From RUG626 sp964553775 (GTDB taxonomy: Bacteria > Bacillota > Clostridia > Oscillospirales > Oscillospiraceae), in NCBI GenBank assembly GCA_964553775.1, contig CAZKLU010000071.1, positions 1 to 8,957 on the forward strand: 8,957 nt of DNA. Reading direction: 5' to 3'. Shown here piece by piece: positions 1 through 6,995 of this stretch; the first letter of the stretch is position 1; each line of letters opens with the position of its first letter. The position numbers and the translations under genes were made by a program. Under the pieces are notes generated by a model. The model saw only the letters and a list, made by a program, of their open reading frames with translations. It made no database searches and was not told the DNA's origin.

Positions 1-1
1 A

Positions 2-19
2 GCCCGCCGTAAGGCGGGC
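2..19 (-). terminator. GC-rich hairpin after the kinase gene, probable terminator
   Basis: A perfect 7-bp inverted repeat, GCCCGCC / GGCGGGC, with a 4-base loop (positions 9-12) begins 15 bases past the kinase stop codon. Position and stem fit an intrinsic terminator on the minus strand. The U-tract that would decide it lies beyond the window edge, so this is only probable. Confidence 0.55.
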
Positions 20-34
20 ATTATTCTTCTTCAA

Positions 35-2716
35 TCAATTACCTTCTGCCGAACCGCCACTTTCCTGCGTATCAGCATTGTCTGAACTTCCGGTATCGCT
101 CTGAGCTTCAGTATCGCCTGATGTCTCCCCGCTGTCACCGGTTACGCTATCGGCGTTATCCTCATCCGGCGTGTCGGTGCCACCCGCAGCTTCGGTATCA
201 TCCGGTGTCCCTGTGCCATCCTGTGTTCCCGTATCCTCCGGCGTGTCGGTTACATCCTGTGTCTCTGTATCGTCCGGCGTATCTGTGTCACTCGGTGTCT
301 CTGTATCGTCCGGTGTATCAGTATCATCAGGTGTATCGGCGTTATACTCCTCAAGCATCGCGAGATACGCTTTTGTCGGAGTACCCTTGCGGTAGCCCAT
401 CTCCTTCTGGTAGTTGACCAGCATCATCATATTCTCACGCTCAAGAGCCGAAAATCCCGCAAGTACCTCGGTTATATCGCTCGTCACAGGCGTGTACCAG
501 CTCTGCTCGTTGAAGTAGGACTGTATCGTCGCGTGGCGGAATATCATACCGTGCCTCGCGTAAAGCTCGTTTATCAGCATCGCCGATTCATCACGCGTCT
601 TGCCCTCAAGATCAGCCCTCGTTATCGCCGTCGTGTCCGATGGGAATAATGTGTCGTTGCGCGTTCCCGTGGGTGTTGTAGGTGTTGTGGGCGTTGAGGG
701 TGTTGTTGGCGTAGTTGGCGTGGTGGTTGTTCCAGTGTTACCCGTATTGCCGGTGTTGCCAGTATTTCCCGTGTTGCCGGTGTTGCCGGTATTACCGGTA
801 TTTCCGGTATTACCTGTATTACCGTTGTTTCCTGTGTTGCCGGTATTTCCCGTATTGCCGGTGTTGCCCGTGTTGCCGGTGTTGCCCGTGTTGCCAGTGT
901 TGCCCGTGTTGCCAGTGTTGCCGGTATTACCTGTGTTTCCGGTACCCTCGCCGGTGCCGTTCTCTGTACCTTCCGCGTTTTCATCGCTGCCTTCGCCGGT
1001 TACTTCACCTGTTTCGCCTGTTCCCTCACCTGTTTCACCGCTTTCCTCACCCGTGCCGTCACCGGTCAAGTCAGCAGTATCATCGTCCTGCGAATCGGGA
1101 TCATCAGCGGTATTATCGGTGTCATCTTTATCTCCGGTGTCTCCGCCTATTATATCGCCGACTGTCATCTGGTTGGGGTTATCATTGGAAGGCTCACCGT
1201 CGTCGTCGGTATCGCCGGTATTACTTACATCGCCCTGATTATCGGTCTGCTCGTCTTCGTTCTTTTTGATATTGTCCTCCTGGTTCCACGGCTCCATGAT
1301 AAGAAGCACAACCACAAGCACCAGAACGACAAGTCCCGCGATTATGGGCTTTATCCACTTATAGATGTTCTCGCTGAAAACATATTTTTTCCGGTGTGTC
1401 TTGCGGACAGTCTCCTGACTGCTCCGCGTATTTGGCTTTACTCCGGTCAGCGGGACGGCTGACTTTCCGTTTGCGGCGGTATTCTTTCCCGCTCCGTTTG
1501 CCGCGTTCGCTCCAATGCTTTTATTTGCTCCGGCAGGCGTTTGAGCTTTGGAAAGCTGCTGTGACGGCTTTTGAGACTGACTCCGCGTCTCCAGCGGCGT
1601 TGTAGGCGGAATATCCTGTATTTTAGAGCCTGAATCTATCGGAACTGTAGTCACGGGAATTGGCTCAATCCTCTCCGTAACAGCGGATTCCGGAACCGCT
1701 TCTTTGACATCGGGATTTTCAGGAGCGTCCGCCGCTTTGGGATTGTCGATTTTTTTCGGTGCATCGGAATCCTGCGGCGGGGCGGAACTCTTTGAAGCGA
1801 TATTTCTTATTGCTCCGCCGTTCCTCTTGACAGTCTCGAACGCAGCGGCAGAAGCGATAGCGCGGCGGGGCTGCTTTTTGCTCAGCGACACCTTCCCAAG
1901 TGCCTGACGAAGCTCCGACATATTCTGATAGCGTTCGCCCGGGTTCCGAGCGGTTGCTTTACGGATAACGAGGGAAAGGCTCTTATCGATACCCGGAATA
2001 TGGGCGCGGTTATCCGCAGGCGGCATCTGGCACCCGTTCGCTACATAGGCGATAAGAAGACCGAGCGAATATATATCGCTCTTCTGTGTGTACTTGCGCT
2101 CTCTGGCAAGCTCCGGCGCGTCAAAATCGCTCTTTACATCGCCGAATATATTGGCACCGGCTTTTTCAAGGCTCCTTTTTATACCGAAGTCGCTGAGAAC
2201 GTAGCCGCCGGAGTCTGACATCAGTACATTTTCCGGCTTTACATCCCCGTGTATGAGGTTGAACTCTCCGCACGCCTGAAGCGCGGAGCAGATGTCGCGT
2301 CCGAGTCTCACGGCATCGTCCTGTGTCGGCGGTGTTTTGCGGAAGTAGACTGAGAGCGGCGTATACAGTCCCGTGCGTATAAGCGCGGTGAACCCCGGTC
2401 CCTTGTCGTCAGCGACTGTCATATCATCGACTGTGACAAGGTGCGGCGATTTGACTGTACGGTACATGGTAAGCTCCCAGTTGAGATCGTTTTTGACCTT
2501 ATCGAAGTATGTGCTCAGAAGCTCCTCACTGACACCCATGCTGACAGCGTTATTGACCGCCTCAGCCGAGGGCGGTACCTTAATTATCTTCGCAGCCGCG
2601 AACGTCTCCGCGCCGTCCTGTGAGCCGCGAATAAGGTACACGGTTCCGTATGGACCTGAGCCGAGAACACCCTCAATCGTCCAGCCGGTCATCAGGCTTT
2701 CGATTTCCTTTTCCAT
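35..2716 (-). CDS. Transmembrane Ser/Thr protein kinase with external repeat stalk and YARHG domain
   Basis: Probable membrane-anchored Hanks-type kinase of 893 residues. The kinase domain spans about 10-275: glycine loop G19-S-G-P-Y-G24, ATP lysine K43, likely helix-C E81, catalytic loop HGDVKPEN (156-163, D158), DFG 176-178, APE 200-202 and a D214-x-Y-S-L-G motif. The arginine of the usual HRD is glycine. A Pro/Ala-rich linker (about 281-437) leads to a basic patch (RKTHRKKY) and one membrane span at about 458-474, so the kinase should face the cytoplasm. Outside follow an acidic segment (477-593), 23 Asn-Thr-Gly-type triplets (594-662), a Thr-Pro linker (663-685), a YARHG domain (about 700-775, motif 719-723) and ten hexapeptides (794-853). 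There are no PASTA domains, LPXTG motif or adjacent phosphatase gene. The ATG at 2716 has an in-frame stop four codons upstream and only a weak ribosome site. Kinase activity is well supported by motifs; the ligand and substrates are unknown. Confidence 0.93.
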   Translation of the reverse strand: MEKEIESLMTGWTIEGVLGSGPYGTVYLIRGSQDGAETFAAAKIIKVPPSAEAVNNAVSMGVSEELLSTYFDKVKNDLNWELTMYRTVKSPHLVTVDDMTVADDKGPGFTALIRTGLYTPLSVYFRKTPPTQDDAVRLGRDICSALQACGEFNLIHGDVKPENVLMSDSGGYVLSDFGIKRSLEKAGANIFGDVKSDFDAPELARERKYTQKSDIYSLGLLIAYVANGCQMPPADNRAHIPGIDKSLSLVIRKATARNPGERYQNMSELRQALGKVSLSKKQPRRAIASAAAFETVKRNGGAIRNIASKSSAPPQDSDAPKKIDNPKAADAPENPDVKEAVPESAVTERIEPIPVTTVPIDSGSKIQDIPPTTPLETRSQSQKPSQQLSKAQTPAGANKSIGANAANGAGKNTAANGKSAVPLTGVKPNTRSSQETVRKTHRKKYVFSENIYKWIKPIIAGLVVLVLVVVLLIMEPWNQEDNIKKNEDEQTDNQGDVSNTGDTDDDGEPSNDNPNQMTVGDIIGGDTGDKDDTDNTADDPDSQDDDTADLTGDGTGEESGETGEGTGETGEVTGEGSDENAEGTENGTGEGTGNTGNTGNTGNTGNTGNTGNTGNTGNTGNTGNTGNTGNNGNTGNTGNTGNTGNTGNTGNTGNTGNTGNTGTTTTPTTPTTPSTPTTPTTPTGTRNDTLFPSDTTAITRADLEGKTRDESAMLINELYARHGMIFRHATIQSYFNEQSWYTPVTSDITEVLAGFSALERENMMMLVNYQKEMGYRKGTPTKAYLAMLEEYNADTPDDTDTPDDTETPSDTDTPDDTETQDVTDTPEDTGTQDGTGTPDDTEAAGGTDTPDEDNADSVTGDSGETSGDTEAQSDTGSSDNADTQESGGSAEGN
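158..337 (-). repeat. Ten-unit 18-bp (hexapeptide) tandem array at the kinase C-terminus
   Basis: Residues 794-853 of the kinase read as ten consecutive hexapeptides of the type D-T-P-D-D-T. Variants in order are DTPDDT, DTPDDT, ETPSDT, DTPDDT, ETQDVT, DTPEDT, GTQDGT, GTPDDT, EAAGGT and DTPDED. The array starts right after the YARHG domain, is very acidic, and decays toward the C-terminus. The last 40 residues are similar in composition (Ser, Thr, Asp, Gly, Glu) but lose the period. A 6-residue period keeps the frame when units are gained or lost. Confidence 0.85.
731..937 (-). repeat. 23-unit 9-bp tandem array encoding (Asn-Thr-Gly)n
   Basis: Twenty-three uninterrupted 9-bp units encode kinase residues 594-662: twelve Asn-Thr-Gly, one Asn-Asn-Gly (N at 827-829), then ten more Asn-Thr-Gly. 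Shifted by one residue the array reads Gly-Asn-Thr, a Gly-X-Y collagen-like register, though with no proline. Third codon positions vary a good deal (AAC/AAT, four Thr codons, three Gly codons), which points to old repeats held by selection on the protein. An exact 18-bp duplication (881-898 equals 899-916) indicates more recent slippage at one end. Confidence 0.95.
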
Positions 2717-2749
2717 GGCAGTATCTCACATCCCCTTATTATTTGTTTG

Positions 2750-2792
2750 CCGCCGTTAAAGGCGGGCTGTTCTTTTCTCCGCCCGTCAGGGC
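2750..2792. repeat. Short GC hairpins upstream of the kinase gene
   Basis: This stretch holds CCGCC (2750-2754), GGCGG (2761-2765), CCGCC (2779-2783) and a small GCCC-GTCA-GGGC hairpin (2781-2792). The middle GGCGG can pair with either flanking CCGCC, so two stems exclude each other, and the third hairpin competes as well. The left stem resembles the hairpin at 2-19 in sequence (CCGCCGT...AGGCGGGC in both). The stems are only 4-5 bp, so function is uncertain. They lie between the polC terminator and the kinase start. Confidence 0.4.
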
Positions 2793-2793
2793 T

Positions 2794-2834
2794 GTAAAAC
2801 GCCCCCTTGCGGGTTATGAAAAGGGCGATTTTAC
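2794..2834 (-). terminator. Rho-independent terminator after polC
   Basis: Starting 18 bases past the polC stop, the minus strand can form a 9-bp stem, CGCCCTTTT with AAGGGGGCG (two G-U pairs), and a 10-base loop. An outer GTAAAA / TTTTAC pairing is separated from it by one bulged base. The descending arm runs into TTTTAC. On the plus strand the two G-U pairs become C-A mismatches, so the structure favours termination of minus-strand transcripts, i.e. of polC. It implies that the kinase gene below is mostly transcribed separately. Confidence 0.72.
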
Positions 2835-2852
2835 GGCATCGCCGCAAAAAGC

Positions 2853-5800
2853 TCAAAAGAGACTCATCTGGCTTGTCTCCGGCATATTGCCAAGCGCACC
2901 GAGTGCGCTGAGCTGCTCAATGTGCGCCTTCGATACCTTCGTACACGTTGAGGCAAGCTCCTCTATCGACACAAACTCCGTATCTCCCCTGTGTGCCGCC
3001 AAATCGTATGCCGCGGCGTCTCCCAAGCCTGAAACACTCACAAACGGCGGCCGCAGCGCTCCGTCCTCTACTGTGAATTTTACAGGATCAGACCTGTATA
3101 AGTCAATAGGTAAAAAACGGAACCCGCGTTTATAAAACTCCCAACACGCCTCAAGTGTTGTCATAATATCATCGTCCTTGGCTGTGGGGTTTGGGTTATC
3201 CTTGATTTCATCTATAGCGGCGCGAACCTTTGCCGCGCCAACGGTCATTATTGAAGCGTCAAATGAACCCTTCTGGCTTCTTCTGTAGAAGTACGCGCTG
3301 TAGAACTGCAGCGGATAGTGTACCTTGAACCACGCTATTCTGAACGCCATCATAACATACGCTACGGCGTGTGCCTTTGGGAACAGGTAGGCAATTTTCT
3401 CAAGCGACTCTATATACCAGTCCGGAACGCCGAGACGCTTCATCTCCGGCAGCCAGTCATCCTGAAAGCCCGCTTTCTTGACCTTGCCCTTGCGGACAGC
3501 CTCCATTATTTTGAACGCCTTTTTCGGCTCCATACCCTTAGACATCAGAAACAGCATTATATCATCGCGGCACCCTATTGTCTCGTTTACAGTCGCGGTG
3601 TTCGACAGTATTAAATCCTGCGCGTTTCCAAGCCAAACATCGGTGCCGTGAGCGAATCCGGAAAGTCTCACAAGTATACTGAACTCCTCCGGCTTTGTAT
3701 CGACAAGCATCTGTCTTGTGAAGCCGGTGCCGAACTCCGGTATGCCGATAGTTCCGGTTTTTCCGATTATGGGGTCATCATCGTCAAGACCGAGCGGCTT
3801 TGGAGATTTGAATATACCCATCGTCTCAGGGTCGTCAAGGGGGATCTTCCTCGCGTCAACTCCCGTCATTTCCTCAAGCATTCGTATCATGGTTGGGTCA
3901 TCGTGTCCAAGCTCATCGAGCTTCAGAAGATTTTCCTCCATGCAGTGGTACTCAAAATGAGTGGTTATAATATCCGAACCCTCATCATCGGCGGGGTGCT
4001 GTACAGGGCAGAAGTCCTCAATCTCCATATCCTGCGGTATTACGACAAGCCCTCCCGGGTGCTGACCGGTAGTACGCTTCACTCCAACGCAGCCGAGGGC
4101 GAGACGCTGCTCCTCAGCTTTGTTCGCCGTCTTTCCCGTCTTTTCAAGGTACTTCAGCACATATCCATACGCCGTCTTCTCCGCCACGCCGCCTATTGTA
4201 CCTGCGCGGAAAACGTGGTCGGCTCCGAAAAGCTCCGTTGTGTACCTGTGGGCGTTCGCCTGATATTCTCCGGAGAAGTTGAGGTCAATATCCGGCACCT
4301 TATCGCCTCCGAAGCCCAAAAATGTCTCAAACGGTATGTCGAACCCGTCCTTATCGTATTTCGTTCCGCAGACAGGACAGATTTTATCGGGCATATCGGC
4401 ACCGCACCCGTAGCTGCCGTCGGTTATAAACTCGCTGTTTTTGCATTTTGGGCATCTGTAATGCGGCGGAAGAGAATTTACCTCCGTTATTCCCGACATG
4501 AACGCGACGAGAGACGAGCCTACGCTCCCTCTGGAGCCGACGAGGTAGTTGTGTTTAAGCGAGTCCTGCACAAGCTTCTGAGCCGACATATATATAACGT
4601 CATAGTGTCTTGACAGTATATCGTGAAGCTCCTGTTCAACGCGATCGGTGACGATTTCCGGCGGGTTCTCCCCGTACAGGTCACGCATTTTCGTGTAAAC
4701 AAGTTCCTTCAGCTGGTCTTCAGAGTTCTCGATTTTCGGCGCGAAGAGCTTTCCGGCGGGCGGAAGGGGTCTTAACGTGTCGCACATATCGGCTATCATA
4801 TTTGTATTTGTTATAACAACCTCACGCGCCGTCTCTTCGCCGAGGTATGAAAACTCCCTCAGCATCTCGTCCGTTGTTTTGAAGTATATTGGAAGCGGCT
4901 TGTCAGCGTCATCATACTCCTTTGAGGTGAGAAGTATGTGCCTGAATATCTCGTCTTCGGGGTCAAGAAAGTGTACATCACCGGTAGCTACTACTGGTTT
5001 GCCAAGCTCCTTCCCAAGCTGCACAACGCGGCGGTTAAAGTCGCGGAGCTGCTCCTCATCTCTCGCTTTCGGCTTCTCGCCGCGCAGCATAAACATATTG
5101 TTGCATATCGGCTGAATTTCGAGGTAATCATAAAATTCCGCGATCCGTCTCTGCTCAAGTTTCGATCCGTGGTCGGAAACCGCCCTGAACACCTCGCCCG
5201 CTTCACAGGCTGAACCGATTATAAGTCCCTCCCTGTACTCCATGAGCAGGCTTTTCGGAATGATCGGGTTAGGCTTCCGGAAGTATTTGAGGTGGCTTTG
5301 TGAAATAATTTTATAAAGGTTCTTTATTCCGGTCTGTGTTTTAGCGATTATAATTATATGATATGGGCGAACGCGGTGCCGTGAGCGCGATTCCGAGCGT
5401 TTTGCCTGAGCGAATGAGTTTATATCATCGGGCTTGGCGATCCCCTCGTCCGATAATCTTTCAAGCAGCTTCACAAGTATAAGACCGCAGGTGAAGGCAT
5501 CGTCCGAGGCGCGGTGATGATTAAATTCGGGCAGTCCCAGCTTTCCCGCGACGAGATCCAGCTTGTGGCTCCTCATCTCCGGCAGCAGTGCCTGTGAAAG
5601 CGGCACTGTGTCGATATATGTCGGGTCGAACTTATATCCGCAGCGCGTACACGCTTCGTCTATGAATCCGATGTCGAACGGGGCGTTGTGGGCGCAGAGC
5701 GGCAAATCTCCCGCGAAGCTGAGAAACGATCTCACCGCCTCCGATTCAGTTGGCGCGCCGGAAACCATCTCGTCTGTTATTCCGGTAAGCTTCACAATAC

Positions 5801-6827
5801 TGTCCGGTATTCCGCGTTTCGGGTCTACGAATGTCTGGAACCTGTCAACTTCCCTGCCGCCGCTGAATCTGACCGCCCCGATCTCGATTATCACGTCTTT
5901 GGCACTGCTAAGACCCGTTGTTTCAAGGTCGAACGCCACGAACTCATCGGGTATAGGATCGTTCATATTTTTACCGCACACTACGGGCTTGTCATTGACA
6001 TCATTTATAAAGTAGCCCTCAACTCCGTAGAGTATCTTAATCTTATCTCCCGCCGCTTTCATGGCATCGGGGAACGACTGGCAGACACCGTGGTCTGTTA
6101 TGGCAATCGCCCTGTGTCCCCACTCTATGGCGCGTTTTACAGCGGCGGCTGTGTCGGTTGTGGCATCCATGGCTGACATTTTTGTGTGCAAATGCAGCTC
6201 AACACGCTTTTCGGCGCATTCATCACGCCGTTTTTCCGGCGGCTCCGCGAGCATGACCGAAATCGGGTCAAGTATCTCCCCGTCAAATTTGCTTATATCC
6301 ATATCTCCGTAAACGGTGTAATATTTTCCGATCTCTATCTTTTTCGCTCCGCTCTGCATATCCGGCTTGTCCTTTGATATGTATTTTGTCACTCTGACCG
6401 AGCCGCGATCATCTGTCATGTCGAAGCTGAGTACAAACGCGCCGTTTCGCACCTCTCTGGAATTGACGGCGAAGACTCGACCGGTAACGGCTATTCTGCC
6501 GCTGTTTTCTGTCACCTCGTTCATCGGGATGACGGTATGCTTGCAGGGCTTGCCGAATATCGCGGTTCCGGATTTGTTTGAAGGCGCGACGGGGGGCGGA
6601 CTGGGAAAGACAGGTATTACTTTAGCGTCATTCAGCGCGTATTCTCTTTTTATAATGTCCTCTATCATATTTATATAGACCGGGGGAATGCGTGTATCGA
6701 ACCTTACACGCATTTCGATTACCCTGTCGGCACTGTTTACGGTGGCATCAAGCACACTGCCGGACTTCGCGCCGCTGAGGTTTTCACACTCCGGGAACAT
6801 CTCCAATAATGGTACGGCAACTGGCAT
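2853..6827 (-). CDS. polC: DNA polymerase III alpha subunit, PolC type
   Basis: Replicative polymerase that extends DNA at the fork and proofreads it. At 1324 residues it is about 110 shorter than B. subtilis PolC (1437), with the loss essentially all N-terminal. Order: short N-terminal domain (1-75), Pro-rich linker, OB fold (about 105-195), PHP domain part 1 (HLH 212-214, TDH 244-246), inserted DEDDh exonuclease (D300, E302, D385, H438, D443), PHP part 2 (GSAC 538-541, GDVH 616-619), then the polymerase core. The core has YLVGSRGSVGSSL (761-773), a zinc site (C792, C795, C817, C820), catalytic D846 and D848 in PDIDLNFSGEY, and D971 in KLDELGHDDPT. It ends in QMSLF, a sliding-clamp binding motif. 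The ATG at 6827 has a TAG two codons upstream and only a purine-rich, weak ribosome site. Exonuclease and polymerase both look intact. Compared with B. subtilis from memory, LGLDDDDPII (1012-1021) is about two residues longer and the FGT(R/K)F position is Gly1035. Confidence 0.98.
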   Translation of the reverse strand: MPVAVPLLEMFPECENLSGAKSGSVLDATVNSADRVIEMRVRFDTRIPPVYINMIEDIIKREYALNDAKVIPVFPSPPPVAPSNKSGTAIFGKPCKHTVIPMNEVTENSGRIAVTGRVFAVNSREVRNGAFVLSFDMTDDRGSVRVTKYISKDKPDMQSGAKKIEIGKYYTVYGDMDISKFDGEILDPISVMLAEPPEKRRDECAEKRVELHLHTKMSAMDATTDTAAAVKRAIEWGHRAIAITDHGVCQSFPDAMKAAGDKIKILYGVEGYFINDVNDKPVVCGKNMNDPIPDEFVAFDLETTGLSSAKDVIIEIGAVRFSGGREVDRFQTFVDPKRGIPDSIVKLTGITDEMVSGAPTESEAVRSFLSFAGDLPLCAHNAPFDIGFIDEACTRCGYKFDPTYIDTVPLSQALLPEMRSHKLDLVAGKLGLPEFNHHRASDDAFTCGLILVKLLERLSDEGIAKPDDINSFAQAKRSESRSRHRVRPYHIIIIAKTQTGIKNLYKIISQSHLKYFRKPNPIIPKSLLMEYREGLIIGSACEAGEVFRAVSDHGSKLEQRRIAEFYDYLEIQPICNNMFMLRGEKPKARDEEQLRDFNRRVVQLGKELGKPVVATGDVHFLDPEDEIFRHILLTSKEYDDADKPLPIYFKTTDEMLREFSYLGEETAREVVITNTNMIADMCDTLRPLPPAGKLFAPKIENSEDQLKELVYTKMRDLYGENPPEIVTDRVEQELHDILSRHYDVIYMSAQKLVQDSLKHNYLVGSRGSVGSSLVAFMSGITEVNSLPPHYRCPKCKNSEFITDGSYGCGADMPDKICPVCGTKYDKDGFDIPFETFLGFGGDKVPDIDLNFSGEYQANAHRYTTELFGADHVFRAGTIGGVAEKTAYGYVLKYLEKTGKTANKAEEQRLALGCVGVKRTTGQHPGGLVVIPQDMEIEDFCPVQHPADDEGSDIITTHFEYHCMEENLLKLDELGHDDPTMIRMLEEMTGVDARKIPLDDPETMGIFKSPKPLGLDDDDPIIGKTGTIGIPEFGTGFTRQMLVDTKPEEFSILVRLSGFAHGTDVWLGNAQDLILSNTATVNETIGCRDDIMLFLMSKGMEPKKAFKIMEAVRKGKVKKAGFQDDWLPEMKRLGVPDWYIESLEKIAYLFPKAHAVAYVMMAFRIAWFKVHYPLQFYSAYFYRRSQKGSFDASIMTVGAAKVRAAIDEIKDNPNPTAKDDDIMTTLEACWEFYKRGFRFLPIDLYRSDPVKFTVEDGALRPPFVSVSGLGDAAAYDLAAHRGDTEFVSIEELASTCTKVSKAHIEQLSALGALGNMPETSQMSLF

Positions 6828-6932
6828 TATCTATCTTCTTTCTTCAATATTGGTATATAAAAAGTCGGTCGTTCAGCCTGAAGGCAAACGATTCCTGTAC
6901 CGCTCTCACCCGCCGGCATGATATGTCTCTTT

Positions 6933-6986
6933 CCTGACAGGGCGGGGCGTGCCGGCTTTTCAGGCCGGCGCCGCTTCAGCGTCAGG
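6933..6986. repeat. GC-rich inverted repeat between ispG and polC
   Basis: A perfect 6-bp stem, GCCGGC (6951-6956) with GCCGGC (6964-6969), encloses a 7-base loop (6957-6963). It is nested in an outer match CCTGAC (6933-6938) / GTCAGG (6981-6986). It starts 9 bases after the ispG stop. No U-tract follows on either strand, so it is not a standard terminator. It could be a processing or stability element between ispG and polC, or a remnant of a dispersed palindrome. The other roughly 110 bases of this 168-base spacer show no gene. Confidence 0.5.
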
Positions 6987-6995
6987 CGTGGGGGA

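Noticed and set aside
731..937. CRISPR array
   Set aside because: Units are 9 bp, contiguous, without spacers, and in frame inside a coding sequence.
600..1238. Plus-strand open frame of 212 codons rich in Leu-Pro-Val repeats
   Set aside because: It is the antisense reading of the Asn-Thr-Gly array and the acidic stalk. The repeat makes all frames open, and there is no start context of its own.
2717..2793. A promoter for the kinase gene
   Set aside because: The terminator upstream implies one, and AATAAT lies near 2740, but the hexamer 17 bases before it is GC-rich and unlike a -35, so I do not call it.
3648..4613. Plus-strand open frame of 321 codons
   Set aside because: It lies wholly antisense to the most conserved part of polC, has no recognisable domain, and is explained by codon bias of the real gene.
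6828..6870. AT-rich TTTTTATATACC before polC as a promoter
   Set aside because: A TATATA-like -10 is present but no -35 hexamer lies at 16-18 bases; the spacing does not fit a standard promoter.
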